Position numbers and translations under genes: made by a program. Of a stretch of DNA of 61,497 nt, positions 47,868-58,100 are shown in pieces. The DNA is taken from positions 1 through 61,497 of the forward strand of contig JACDHS010000009.1 in assembly GCA_013820875.1 (NCBI GenBank). The letters are read 5' to 3'. Position 1 is the stretch's first letter, and the number at the start of each line of letters is the position of its first letter. The notes beneath the pieces were generated by a model. The model did not search any database and had not been told where the DNA came from. It was given only the letters and a program-made list of their open reading frames with translations. The stretch comes from Verrucomicrobiota bacterium (GTDB lineage: Bacteria; Verrucomicrobiota; Verrucomicrobiia; Limisphaerales; JACDHS01).

Positions 47868-50516
47868 ATGATGTACACAAAAAATAACAAAACCAATTTA
47901 GCTAATTTATTCCGGACTCTCGTGTTCGGAATCTTTCTGGTGGTACTCTCCGTCACTGGAGCGAATGCCAAACCTCACTTGCGCATTACGGATGCAAATC
48001 CGATGGCAATGCCCCCGGTAGGTGCATATGGCCTGCGCATTCTCACCCCAAAAATACTGGAGCTGACATTGATCACCACCAAACCAAAAGATGGAGCTGT
48101 CACAGCATGGAACTTCGTTTCCAATGGCGCTTTATCCGCACCGTCGCCCTCGGAATTCCAGGTCACGGTGGGCGATCAGACCATTGCAGTGAAAACTGTC
48201 GGCTTTAAACGTCGCCCGCTTTATGCGCCGCTGAATCAGCGCGACTTGCGCATTGATAATAAAATTTATCTACACCTCAGTTCGGCGGTTCCAGAAGGAC
48301 AGATTGTCACCGTAAAAAACGCGAGTCGCAGAGTGTTCGGCGCCGGTAAGGAGTATATCAGCAGAGCGAATCCATTTCGTTTCAACCCGGCAATCCATGT
48401 CAGCCAGGAAGGCTACCTCCAGAGCCACACTAAAAAGGCGATGGTTGGCTATTATCTCGGCAGCCTGGGTGAGTTGAACATTCCTGCTGGCAACGGATTT
48501 CGCATCGTCAGGGTAAGCGACGGTGGAGTGGTTTATACCGGCGCTCTCAGATTGCGCAAAGATAACGGTTACACCTACTCACCAGCGCCTTATCAAAAGG
48601 TGTATGAAGCAGATTTCAGCGCTTTCCAAACTCCTGGTGAGTATCGCCTCCAGATTCCTGGGATGGGCGCATCCTACGCTTTCATGATCAATGATGGAGT
48701 GGCTGGAACGTTTGCCCGCAGTTATGCACTGGGCCTTTATCATCAACGTTGCGGTCATTCGAATAGTTACCCGCACAGCCGCCATCAAAAAGGCATCTGC
48801 CATCACAAGCCGGTCCTGGTGCCTGACAGCAGCTTTTCTTCTGTGAACAACACCCTCGCAAGTGTCACGGGTGATTTCGCGAACTCACAATCGGGCGCTC
48901 CCCAGTTGAAGAATGTGAATTCGAGCTTGTATCCGTTTATCAACAAGACCGCATTCGACGCCCTGGGCGGTCACCATGATGCCGGCGATTATTCCAGATA
49001 CACCATCAACGTCGCACAACTGGCGCACTCGCTGATGTTCGCTGTGGATTCCTTCGCGGGCGTGGCCGACCTCGACAACCTCGGGTTGCCTGAAAGTGGT
49101 GATGGCATCAGCGACGTAATGCAGACTGCCAAGTGGGAACTCGACTTTCTCGCGAAACTGCAGGATGCCGATGGCGGTTTCTACTTCCTCGTTTATCCCA
49201 AGGATCGTCGTTATGAAGCGGACGTTTCCCTCACAGGAACAGATCTCGGTGATCAGCAGGTCGTTTTCCCAAAAACTACCGCATCCACCGCGGCTTCAGT
49301 CGCTGCCCTCGCGCAGGCTGCTTCCTCTCCCCGGTTCAAAGCAACCTACCCGAACGAAGCTGCCGCCTACCTCGCCAAAGCGAAGAAAGGCTGGCAGTTC
49401 CTCGAAAATGCATGGGCCAAGTACGGCCGTGATGGCGCCTACCAGAAGATCACTCATTACGGCAATGAATTCCGTGACCGTGATGAAATCGCCTGGGCTG
49501 CCTGTGAAATGTTCCTCGCGACTGGCGAAGCAAAATATCACGACGAGCTGACCAGCCGCTTTAACCCTGCTGACCCGAACACCCGTCGCTGGACCTGGTG
49601 GCGTTTGTTTGAGAGCTATGGTTGCGCCATCCGCAGTTATGCTTTCGCCGCACGCAGCGGTCGTCTCCCGGCTAGCGCGTTGAAGCCAGGTTACCTCGGC
49701 AAGTGCGAAGCGGAAATCATCGCCGCTGGTGATGACCAGTTGAGTTACATGAAGGACAGCGCCTATGCCAACCCGTTCCCCACCCGGAACAAGGCTTACC
49801 GTTCGTCTGGCTGGTTCATGTCTGTGGAACAGACCTACGATGTGGTGACCGCCTATCAATTGGTTCCAAAACGCGGTTACATCAACACCCTGATCGGAGC
49901 TATGAACTACGAAGCGGGTTGTAATCCGCTGAACATGGGCTTCCTCACCGGTGTCGGTTGGAAGCGTCAACGCGAAACCGTGAACCAATACGCCAACAAC
50001 GATCGTCGCGTCCTGCCCCCGAGCGGCATCCCGATCGGCAGCGTCTGGCCCGGTGCTCCGAACATCTATCAATACGGCACAGAATTAAACTCGTTGGTCT
50101 TCCCAACCGACAGCACCAGCGCGAACAACATGTTTGCGCCGTATGAGAAGTGGACGGATACATTCCATGTCGCCACCGAAATGGTGAACCCGCAGCAAGG
50201 TCGCGGCCTGGGTGCCACTGCCTGGTTGATGGCCCAAACTCACTTAAAAAATCAGCCCTGGAAAGCGGCGACAGCAACCATCGTTGGGTTGCCATCCTCC
50301 ACATCTGTGAATCAGAACATCACCGTCGGTTTGACCGCTGATGGTGTTGACCTGAGCGAAGCAACCATTGTCTGGGAATGTCGCGATCAGGAGCCGAACT
50401 CCGGCGCAACCTTCACCTTTGCTCCGAAGAAAACCGGTGCACAATGGGTCGAAGCAGAAGCATTGTTGCCGGATGGCCGTCGCGTATTTGCGAAAGCAGC
50501 CTTCAACGCGCACTAG
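47868..50516 (+). CDS. Glycoside hydrolase family 9 (cellulase-type), secreted
   Basis: About 882 residues from MMYTK; an upstream in-frame ATG at 47847 is possible. A signal peptide covers about 15-35. The N-terminal part (to about residue 270) is beta-rich, with a CelD-type Ig-like domain (FNPAIHVSQEGYL). The GH9 (alpha/alpha)6 barrel has GGHHDAGDY with Asp371 and Asp374, the usual base residues, and DRDEIAWAACEMFLATGE. The C-terminal acid is probably the Glu in YGTELNS or in FHVATEMV (uncertain). The last 85 residues form another beta domain. Members cleave beta-1,4-glucans or related glycans. A strong terminator follows. It stands alone. Confidence 0.9.
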   Translation: MMYTKNNKTNLANLFRTLVFGIFLVVLSVTGANAKPHLRITDANPMAMPPVGAYGLRILTPKILELTLITTKPKDGAVTAWNFVSNGALSAPSPSEFQVTVGDQTIAVKTVGFKRRPLYAPLNQRDLRIDNKIYLHLSSAVPEGQIVTVKNASRRVFGAGKEYISRANPFRFNPAIHVSQEGYLQSHTKKAMVGYYLGSLGELNIPAGNGFRIVRVSDGGVVYTGALRLRKDNGYTYSPAPYQKVYEADFSAFQTPGEYRLQIPGMGASYAFMINDGVAGTFARSYALGLYHQRCGHSNSYPHSRHQKGICHHKPVLVPDSSFSSVNNTLASVTGDFANSQSGAPQLKNVNSSLYPFINKTAFDALGGHHDAGDYSRYTINVAQLAHSLMFAVDSFAGVADLDNLGLPESGDGISDVMQTAKWELDFLAKLQDADGGFYFLVYPKDRRYEADVSLTGTDLGDQQVVFPKTTASTAASVAALAQAASSPRFKATYPNEAAAYLAKAKKGWQFLENAWAKYGRDGAYQKITHYGNEFRDRDEIAWAACEMFLATGEAKYHDELTSRFNPADPNTRRWTWWRLFESYGCAIRSYAFAARSGRLPASALKPGYLGKCEAEIIAAGDDQLSYMKDSAYANPFPTRNKAYRSSGWFMSVEQTYDVVTAYQLVPKRGYINTLIGAMNYEAGCNPLNMGFLTGVGWKRQRETVNQYANNDRRVLPPSGIPIGSVWPGAPNIYQYGTELNSLVFPTDSTSANNMFAPYEKWTDTFHVATEMVNPQQGRGLGATAWLMAQTHLKNQPWKAATATIVGLPSSTSVNQNITVGLTADGVDLSEATIVWECRDQEPNSGATFTFAPKKTGAQWVEAEALLPDGRRVFAKAAFNAH

Positions 50517-50544
50517 CAATAATCAGTTAGCTCATTCTGCTCCC

Positions 50545-50610
50545 TGCCCTGCAACGGGCAGGGCAGCCAGATTCCTAAAAACAGAGGCGCCACATCGTGG
50601 CGCCTTTTTT
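50545..50610 (+). terminator. Tandem hairpins ending the GH9 transcript
   Basis: First a hairpin around CTGCCCTG...CGGGCAGGGCAG (50545-50567). Then AGGCGCCAC (50585-50593), ATC and GTGGCGCCT (50597-50605) with TTTTTT, a canonical terminator. Confidence 0.92.
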
Positions 50611-50684
50611 GTTGAATCTAAAACGGCAGTTGAAAGACAACGGAAGAAGAGAAACTCAAGATAGACACAGCGCAACGAGGTGGG

Positions 50685-50912
50685 CTAGGCGGGGCTAGGC
50701 GTTTGGATGTTTAGTCTGATGTAGGCGAGCTTTCCTTCCTTCGTGAAGCGTTCGTAGCCGAGTCCACGATTCGCGACAGCGAACAACATATTCAGGGCAA
50801 CCATCTGTGGCGGATTGGGAATACTCACCCTCCCAAGCGCCAATGCAAATTTCCGTGGCACCTCGCGTGATATGGTTGGCCTGTACGAGTTCACTCTAAG
50901 AAGCGTTATCAT
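50685..50912 (-). CDS. Small ORF, possibly coupled to the lipoprotein gene
   Basis: A frame of 75 codons from the ATG at 50912, which shares ATGA with the stop of the lipoprotein gene at 50909. The sequence (MITLLRVNSYRP..., then LAYIRLNIQTPSPA) has no family I know. The overlap is the only argument for reality; it might be chance. The 392-base gap 50517-50908 contains this frame and the terminators. Confidence 0.35.
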   Translation of the reverse strand: MITLLRVNSYRPTISREVPRKFALALGRVSIPNPPQMVALNMLFAVANRGLGYERFTKEGKLAYIRLNIQTPSPA

Positions 50913-51280
50913 TCGCAAACGGCATCTGCTTTGTCCGTATCTAATATTCTGATCACGATTTCTCCACAACGGCCTGCACGAACGCGTTCATTAACAGCAG
51001 TAAATGAGATTTCAAGGGTATACAATTCCCGGGTTGATGCGTCGATAAAGGAAATGTTTCCCTTATCTATATTGGGCCATGGTACATCGACGCTTGTTTT
51101 GTCAACTCCTGGGAAAAGCACTCCCACAGGGATTCTCGGTCCCTCCCATACTAGTTCAACACCGCGAAGGGAATTAGTTGAAACGTTACGCACCGAGAGA
51201 GTAACGAGATTCTTCTCCTTTTGGGGTTCTCGACATGCCGTAAAACCAAATGCCATAAGCAAGAGTAATAGATGTTGCAT
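50909..51280 (-). CDS. Small lipoprotein of unknown function
   Basis: A 123-residue protein. Residues 1-16 are a lipoprotein signal (MQHLLLLLMAFGFTAC) with Cys16. The mature part is beta-rich (VTLSVRNVSTNSLRGVELVWEG). No domain recognised. It belongs to the minus-strand run 50685-53763, where several proteins have export signals and no known family. Confidence 0.65.
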   Translation of the reverse strand: MQHLLLLLMAFGFTACREPQKEKNLVTLSVRNVSTNSLRGVELVWEGPRIPVGVLFPGVDKTSVDVPWPNIDKGNISFIDASTRELYTLEISFTAVNERVRAGRCGEIVIRILDTDKADAVCE

Positions 51281-51389
51281 TTTAGAGATTTCCTGGGAAA
51301 ACGCTCCTTTCGTATCTTCCGATTGAGGTGCCGGGCACGCGATCTATATAAGACATTAAACCGCGAATCATGGGGAGGCGACATATCCT

Positions 51390-51584
51390 TTAAAAATTAA
51401 AAGTTTGAATAATTGATTTCGTTAAGATCAAAATGGCGCCGCCCGCACCCGCAGCTTGTCCTTGTTGAATCATCCAATACAACGCATCCATGTTTCGCGT
51501 GTCCTGATAGCTTCCCCCAATATCAGAATGAGCACCTATAAAGGGCTTCTCCCAATAGTTTTTGTAGCGGGTTGTGAAAACCAC
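51390..51584 (-). pseudogene. Fragment of a Tle1/DUF2235-type phospholipase
   Basis: About 64 codons from a GTG, with the string GAHSDIGGSYQDT followed by ALYWMIQQG. This combination (HSDIGGxY, then a helix ending xxWM) is typical of the Tle1-like / DUF2235 alpha/beta-hydrolases found in type VI effectors and Rhs-like proteins. The nucleophile Ser region is missing and a stop lies two codons upstream of the GTG. It is therefore a remnant. Confidence 0.5.
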
Positions 51585-51641
51585 CGTTTACTGGCACTTT
51601 CACTGACAGTGGCCAGCCCGCCATCTGTAAACCGCCTCTAA

Positions 51642-52037
51642 TCAACTGCTTAGCGCCTCAACGAAGCGAGCTGCCAAAGGGCTACTGCCGATTGTGCGGA
51701 AACTCCGACGACCAAAAATGTTCCTTCTAGGAGTCAGCTCCACCGCGCCGATCGCCTTAGAGTCGTTAAGAATTAAATGCCTGAGTGAATAAAGTTTCGC
51801 GGCGCGAACCAATTCACCTGCTTGCACGTTGGGAACTTGGACACCATACGAGAAATGAGGAAACCCGATTGTTAACTCCTCTTTCCCGCCCCCGACTTTA
51901 ACTAGGTAATCAGAGTGGTGCCTCACATACTTTTCTGCCGCTGCGCGGTCCTTTTCTGAGGCTTCGGGGAAAATGACCGCTCCCCGACAGAGCGGCACAA
52001 TTGCCAATGCAGCAATTAGTGTCCCAATAATCTTCAT
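51642..52037 (-). CDS. Secreted protein of unknown function
   Basis: A 131-residue protein with a signal peptide (MKIIGTLIAALAIVPLCRGA). The mature part has mixed helix and strand and no family I know. It is one of a run of minus-strand exported orphans (50685-53763). The following small gap (51585-51641) holds only decayed sequence. Confidence 0.6.
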   Translation of the reverse strand: MKIIGTLIAALAIVPLCRGAVIFPEASEKDRAAAEKYVRHHSDYLVKVGGGKEELTIGFPHFSYGVQVPNVQAGELVRAAKLYSLRHLILNDSKAIGAVELTPRRNIFGRRSFRTIGSSPLAARFVEALSS

Positions 52038-52102
52038 AACCGCTGCTATGTTAACGATCCTTAATCGTTTGTCTTAGAACCTAAATGTTTCAATCGATCT
52101 CA

Positions 52103-52609
52103 TCACGTTCGCATCCGAACCACCCAGATTCGGTCTTCGCCCGGTGGAAGTGCCAGCCATTCGAGCCGTTTGCCTCCTTTGTAGAACAAGGTTCCACTCG
52201 GAAAGGTTCGTGGAAACCAATCCGGCGCGTTCCCCAATGGAAACTCGCTGGGCTGTTCTCGTGATGCTTCCCTTTCCAACACTTGCTTGAGTTCCAGTGT
52301 AAGTTCCGGTGACAACTTCGCTTCATACCAGTCCATGCCATCACCATGGAAACCACCGCTTTCGCTAACGCCTCGTGCCTCAATGATTCCCGCCACCAAC
52401 CGACTGTCATCCCCTCGCGACATCTCTTCGCCGCCAACACCACCTCTGCCCAGAACGGCGGCAACAACTGCTTTTACCTGGCTCGGAGCAACAGAAACCG
52501 TTTGGACTTTCGTGCCTTGGTTGAGACGCCAAACTTCAACCGCCACAACTAAAACGAGCGCCAAGACCAATGTTCCTAGTATTGAGACCACCAAACGTTT
52601 TTTCGTCAT
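52103..52609 (-). CDS. Membrane-anchored protein of unknown function
   Basis: A 168-residue protein with one N-terminal membrane segment (VVSILGTLVLALVLVVAVEVW). The outer part is rich in Gly and charged residues (GRGGVGGEEMSRGDD). No family recognised. It begins 8 bases after the stop of the lipoprotein gene at 52618, so it is likely co-transcribed with it. Confidence 0.6.
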   Translation of the reverse strand: MTKKRLVVSILGTLVLALVLVVAVEVWRLNQGTKVQTVSVAPSQVKAVVAAVLGRGGVGGEEMSRGDDSRLVAGIIEARGVSESGGFHGDGMDWYEAKLSPELTLELKQVLEREASREQPSEFPLGNAPDWFPRTFPSGTLFYKGGKRLEWLALPPGEDRIWVVRMRT

Positions 52610-52617
52610 GTGTGCAG

Positions 52618-53763
52618 CTAGGGTTCAGTTAAGATCGTGACCGTTTGCGCATCACTCCAAAGGGTTGTCTTTCCTCCTTCTTGTGTGAAACCCATGCGGA
52701 AGGTGATGTAGGGGTGATTGTAGAGCGTTTCGACCCCGGCCAGATAGGCTACTAGCTCCAACTCCTTCTGGTAACCGCCACCAGGCGGAATCGATATCTC
52801 TTCCTCGAAATTTTTGTCGCAGGTCCAAGGCCTCCATCCGATATTCCGCCGCAGGGTGGATCGCCAGTTGTAGTCCCAATGGCAATTCATCACTCGAATC
52901 TCCTGCTGCGTTTCCGATGTGTTCTCGACTCTCATGGTGGCTTGGAATGGCTCGCCTTCGCGCACCCGCTGTTTGGACAGCTTTACCTTCACCCGCAGGG
53001 GATTACCGTTTCCGTATCTCAGCAGCTCCAGAGCCTTTGGATCCTTGGTATCATCGATGTACCGCAACGCACCAATTCCTCGGTTGTTATTTTGATGGTC
53101 AGGAATCGTTTGCTTAACCAAACGCAATGCCAGAAATTCGGCAACTCGCGGCCCCACAGCTCCGATCAGCCTTTGGCTAATGTGACTAGGTTCTGCATGC
53201 CCCAGAATCGTTATCTCCCCTCTATGCGCAACTTCATCCAAGATCTGCAACGCTCGCAGGTTTTCAGGTAGCAGCCCGGTTCTCATCGCTAACAGGTTTC
53301 GCGCAATCGAACGCGCAATGACGTTTGTGCTTGTCAGATTATCAAGTAACACTTTGTTCACCGCTTCCCCTCCTGCCAGCAATTCCGATTCTGCTTTCAA
53401 GTACTCGTCTCCTGTGAGATCCACAGCTCCCCTGAACAATGCTTCGGCGACTTCTGCTCTGTTGCTTCCTGTTTCCGTCTTCTCCGGAACTAGAGCAGTA
53501 TCTCGAAACATGAATTCCGGTTTTCCATCACGCACCGAAAAATGCCTACGCTCCACAGTGCGGCCATCCCTGTAATCAGTGACCCAGAAATAGTCGGACG
53601 CACCTCGATCTGGAACAGCGCCTCGATACGGCAACCCCTCGCGATATTCAGCAGAGAATTTCATCCCGAACAATTCAGCTTGCCGGATATCTGCAGCCCG
53701 GTGCGCGCATCCAACGAGCAAAAGCACACCACTCGTGACAATCCGAAGCATGACACTTCTCAT
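52618..53763 (-). CDS. Lipoprotein of unknown function
   Basis: About 381 residues from Met at 53763. A lipoprotein signal (LRIVTSGVLLLVGC, Cys19) is followed by a mixed region with HEAT-like helices near 120-240. A beta-sandwich with RVENTSETQQEIRV follows near 280. The start is chosen for the signal; an upstream ATG at 53796 is open. It is first in the run of minus-strand orphans reaching to 50685. No family recognised. Confidence 0.65.
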   Translation of the reverse strand: MRSVMLRIVTSGVLLLVGCAHRAADIRQAELFGMKFSAEYREGLPYRGAVPDRGASDYFWVTDYRDGRTVERRHFSVRDGKPEFMFRDTALVPEKTETGSNRAEVAEALFRGAVDLTGDEYLKAESELLAGGEAVNKVLLDNLTSTNVIARSIARNLLAMRTGLLPENLRALQILDEVAHRGEITILGHAEPSHISQRLIGAVGPRVAEFLALRLVKQTIPDHQNNNRGIGALRYIDDTKDPKALELLRYGNGNPLRVKVKLSKQRVREGEPFQATMRVENTSETQQEIRVMNCHWDYNWRSTLRRNIGWRPWTCDKNFEEEISIPPGGGYQKELELVAYLAGVETLYNHPYITFRMGFTQEGGKTTLWSDAQTVTILTEP

Positions 53764-54064
53764 AGTGATTATTCTTTCGACAACAACACACTCCAACCTT
53801 AGCCGAGGCTCTAAGCCTGGGAGACCGCAATCGGATTGCGTCTCTTTGGCTTAATCTTACGTTTTCCCATCCGGAAATATGTTAGCCCACAGTAAAATGA
53901 TTGTAAAAGATTTGTAAGAGAATCCTTTAGCAACGACGGTTTTCTCGAATAGCATTCGTCAGCTAGCTGCAGCACTCTAGGTCGGGTGCGCTCACCTCAG
54001 GCACTAGGCATTTTCAGGGATTACCAAGTGTCTGCAACCCCTCGTTCACCAGTCTTACCAAGCC
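53764..54064. other. Intergenic region with an inverted repeat
   Basis: Holds the presumed promoter of the lipoprotein gene on the minus strand. An inverted pair GAGACCGCAATC / GGATTGCGTCTC lies at 53821-53844, nearly perfect. No T-tract follows, so termination is doubtful. No coding signal seen. Confidence 0.5.
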
Positions 54065-54501
54065 TCAATCTCTTGAGCCGTTAAAAGCTTCCTCGGCTCC
54101 GAAAACTGAGGCTAACACATCCTCCGGAGGCGATACAGGATCGAAAAGCGTTCGAGAAACCTTTCCTCCTTCTCCATCGGTAGCACTGTCACCGCATGGC
54201 AGGGTGCGTTCCGAAACCACATGGAAACCCTCTGAAGTCAAAACATAGATACGGGCCATGCATTCAAGTTGAATGCCTTGTCTTGCATTGCCCGTTCGAA
54301 TCGGTCGGCGGTAGAGCCTTTTTTATGTGGGAGCATCTCATCCATCGAGGCATGTTGAACAGCCTCGTTCTTGGCGCTGATTAGACGCTCGGCTTCACAG
54401 GGATTCCCGGTTCCCAAGCTCTCACGTTTTCCTGTCGTTGTATCAACGCAGTAAAAGGTGTTCCTGTTGCCGCGGCGGATGAGGCGAAATCGCTTCTTCA
54501 T
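54065..54501 (-). pseudogene. Decayed site-specific integrase, N-terminal part
   Basis: From the ATG at 54501 the frame reads MKKRFRLIRRGNRNTFYCVD, then TGKRES, EAERLISAKNEA and ERAMQDKAF. These are the start and SAM-like region of the tyrosine integrases common in Verrucomicrobia, as I know them. Between KNEA and MDEM about 30 residues seem deleted. After KAFNLN the frame ends (54238), and a shifted frame continues to about 54065. The catalytic domain is absent. It points away from tRNA-Leu just upstream, the usual place of an integrase at its attachment site. The segment 54502-54664 has the inverted pair CAAAATGG-CGT-CCATTTTG (about 54595-54613). Confidence 0.6.
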
Positions 54502-54664
54502 AGTTTTTGATCATATATGAAGTGCGAATTGCCGCTCCACGGGTTTGTGGAAGGACAATGATGGTACTGTGAGCGCTTTTTCGCAGCACCATCAAAATGG
54601 CGTCCATTTTGGTGTCCGTCGGAATCGGAGTGGACGTAAGTTGCTGATTTCCAACGCTTACAAT

Positions 54665-54752
54665 TGGTGCCGGTGGTCGGACTCGAACCGACACGACTTT
54701 TTAAGGTCCCAGGATTTTAAGTCCTGTGCGTCTGCCATTTCGCCACACCGGC
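54665..54752 (-). tRNA. tRNA-Leu (anticodon UAA)
   Basis: Read on the minus strand: acceptor GCCGGTG / CACCGGC with an encoded CCA end, D arm, anticodon stem CAGGA / TCCTG with loop CTTAAAA (anticodon TAA), a long variable arm, and T arm GTCGG-TTCGAGT-CCGAC. Length 88 with CCA. The long variable arm is typical of class II tRNA-Leu. A frame on the opposite strand is an artefact. Confidence 0.97.
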
Positions 54753-55138
54753 TACCTTGATTACTTTCTACGCAGGTAGAAACGCCTTCAACTTGCTTCT
54801 CTGCTACATTTTAGGCTAGAGGTAAAGCAATCTGGTCGCTTTTTCTGGCTGCAAGTTGATGTCGTTCCTAAACATCAGGCGTCACGCTACAAAAGGCACG
54901 AGATGGACGCAAGCGGCCAATTCGTGGATTGTGGGTGAGCAACCATCGTTACCACGCTCAATTAATGCTTTGAGATGCCGACAATCTCCTTATCTCTGAG
55001 CACACCCTAACTCCCTGTTTGCGCTCCATCCGCAAGGTGCTCTTCCAGCTCATCCAGCACACGCTGCCGCCAGGTTTGGCGGAACTGGACATGAGCTGGA
55101 AAAGAGTTCATCCGCGTTTGATTTTGAGGAAGTTTTGC
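54753..55138. other. Intergenic region with long imperfect hairpin
   Basis: Contains a long imperfect hairpin at about 55040-55106: CTCTTCCAGCTCATCCAG pairs with CTGGACATGAGCTGGAAAAGAG, with an inner stem CCGCCA / TGGCGG. It lies just past the stop of the phosphoesterase fusion gene. The rest has no gene I can support. Confidence 0.55.
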
Positions 55139-58100
55139 TTAAAGGGGCTTTCCTGAGTTTCCGGATGTGAAGGCGTAGAGGCGGCCATCGCTTGCGGCGA
55201 CGTAAATTACGTTGCCGGTCACCATGGGTGTGCTCATGACGGAAGCGCCAATCTCGAAAGCCCAGAGGGTTTCGCCCGTTGTTAAATCCAGACAGTAAAC
55301 ATGCCCATCGGCACTGCCGAAGAACACTTCATTACCAGCAATCGTCGGAGAGGAAAGAAGTGGACGATCATCGCGGCGATAGGGTGAAACTTTGAACAAA
55401 GTCGGCGCTGAAACATGCGTCCACAAAATGCGTCCATCAGCCAGATCCAGGCCGTACATGCGGCCATCACCCGAGCCTGCAACGACAAATCCCCCGCCTT
55501 GAGCGAACACTTTGACTGCTGGAGTGGTGGCAGACCAGTTCGCGCCTTTCCCGGCAACACCCAGGTTTTGACTCCACAACGGAGTGCCATCGCTCAGTCG
55601 CTGACAGTAAAGGATGGATTTCATGGTGCAGAACAGAACTCTGTCACCCGCAATGGCAGGGCTGGCCAACATGCCGCCATCCGCGGGATGACTCCATATT
55701 TTTGAACCATCATTCGCCCGGCTCACTACCACGCCCCCCCCACTGGAGAGCAGGCCGGACATCACCACGTAAGTGCCATTTGCCGCAGGCGAACCATAGC
55801 TGCTGATCCAGTCATTATCCGCGCCGCCGATTTGTTTTTCCCAACTGAGCTGGCCATCACTCACACGGAGGCGCGCCAATCTCCGCATCACACCAGCGTA
55901 AAACCAGCCGTCATGGGCGACCGGTGCGCAGTAACTGTAGCGGGCTTTGTCATCAATTAAATCGTGGTGCCAACGTTTCTCGCCGCTCACCGCGTCGAGG
56001 CCGTAAATACGACCGCCCATTTCGGCCACGCACAAAATGCCTTTGGCGTAGGCAGGAGTGTGGTTGATTGCCATTGGCGTTTCGAAAAGCCAAAGCCGAT
56101 CGCCCGTTACAGGATGGAAAGACGCAACGCCGTTTGTCCGTCCACCAGTGCGTTTTTTGAGCGTGATGTATAAACGTCCATCCGCAAGGATTGGGGAGGC
56201 GAAATCCGGGTCGCCGCCGGTGTCCACAGACCAAGCGAGACGGAGCGGTAAAGAACCACTTCTGCCAGGACTGATTCCCGTGCGGGAGGAATCGCCCATG
56301 AACATCGGCCAATCACCGCGAGGCTCTGGTTTGGCAGGTGCGATCATCTGCGACTCCACCTGCTGGATGGCCGACCAGGCGCCTCCCTGTGTGTCCTGCA
56401 CCTCTACATGAAACGCGTAGCTGCCCAGCGGAAGATGGGGATGCGCCGCGCTCCAACTGGTTGCCGAATCGCGCCGAAGACTGCCGGAACGCGCTGTGAT
56501 CTGTTTCGACACATCATCGTGCTTTTGAGGCTGGCGTCCAAAACCGCTGAATGGAGTTTGTGTTGTTGACCGCTTGTTTTCCGATTCGAGCCGCCACCGG
56601 ACGGAGGCGACATCCCGCGAGGTATCGTAGGCATTGATGATGATTGGAAAATAGCTACTGCTCACGGGTGAACCTTTTTGTGGTGAAACAATTGTCAGCC
56701 GCTTTTTCTGAAAACCGTAACGCCATTCTGTTTTCGCAGAACCGTCGGCTGCCATTTGCACCACCTTAAATCCAGCCGGGCTGGCATCGATTCCACCCAT
56801 GATGAATGTCGGTGAATTGATGCTCTGCACCGTCCCATGTTTCATCTCCTTTTCGCTGTGCCAATGACCGGAGAAAACCGATTTCACTCCCATTTCCCCG
56901 AATTGCTCCAACTGCTTGAGCGATGGCGGAAAGTGTTGAAAAACAACGACAGGTCGTCCCGCGCCCCTTAACTCCAATATCCGTCTCCGCCACGCGTCCT
57001 GCCGTTCGCTCGGAGTCACACAATTCAGCACAAGAAATAGAATGCCAGCGCGTTCGAACGAATAATAATCCGGCCCGATATATTGGTGATAACGCTCTAT
57101 CGGACCAAAAACGATTTCATGATTTCCGAATACATTGAAATAGGGAACGGGCGGTTGCTGCATTCCAGCAACGTAATTTTGGAAATGCTCATCAACGCCC
57201 CAGTCCACCAGGTCGCCGGTGGCCACGACAAAATCCGGCGGCGGTTTCATGGCATAAATTTCCGTAGTTGCCTGTTGCATGTAATCGCGGTCGCTCACAT
57301 CACGGACATGAGAATCGGTTAATTGCACAAAGCGAACACCAGAACCGGGATCCGACTCAACCACCTCGGGCTCAAGGCCGAAGTCGAATTGAAGTCCAGC
57401 GGGCGCTTCATTTGGCAGGCGATGAAAAAAGCTTTGCCCGCTTTGTTTTACATTTCCCGGTTGATGCACAAACACGAACAAGGCGGAATTCCCTTTGTTC
57501 GGCAGCCGGTAAGCGCCGGAATCATCCGTCATCACCACATCGAAACCATCACTCATGGCAATACCCGCGAGTCCCTGCTCGGCTTCATCCTGTTTGCCGT
57601 TGCGATTCTGATCCTGATAGACCACACCTTGAACCGGATGCTTGTAACCGCGTGTCGGCGTGATCTGGATCGGCGGCGCGGCGCCGGATCGCACAAGCGG
57701 CGCGTAAGCCATGAGATTGCGCAACAGTTTGCTCCCTCCCTTGCGGGCCACGTCATTACCAGTGACAAACGCCTTATCCGGGGTCATTGCGAGAAAGATC
57801 GCGCGGCCCGCACCCCAGCCCATTTCGATCATCGCTGCATTGCTCGGTGTGGAAGACTCGTCGGCGGCCAGGATAACGGCTCCCTGGTTCCACTCGTTGA
57901 TAGCCTCCCAGACGGTATTCGCCGATGGCCAGGTTGCCGGCACGCGCCAACCACGCAGATCGGCAGTGGTAATCTGTTCCGGTTGCTTAAGTAAAAGATG
58001 ATCCTTTTGCGTGATGTAGGCCGTTGGAAAATCCGGATCGGCTCGTCTAATCCGCCGCGGCTTCTCCATCCAGGTTTCCATTTCCTGATCCTGATCAGCC

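Noticed and set aside
53821-53844. Terminator call for the GAGACCGCAATC inverted pair
   Set aside because: No run of T follows on either strand; listed only as an inverted repeat.
54545-54760. 71-codon plus-strand frame over tRNA-Leu
   Set aside because: It reads the antisense of the tRNA (WCRWSDSNRH type), a well-known false gene.
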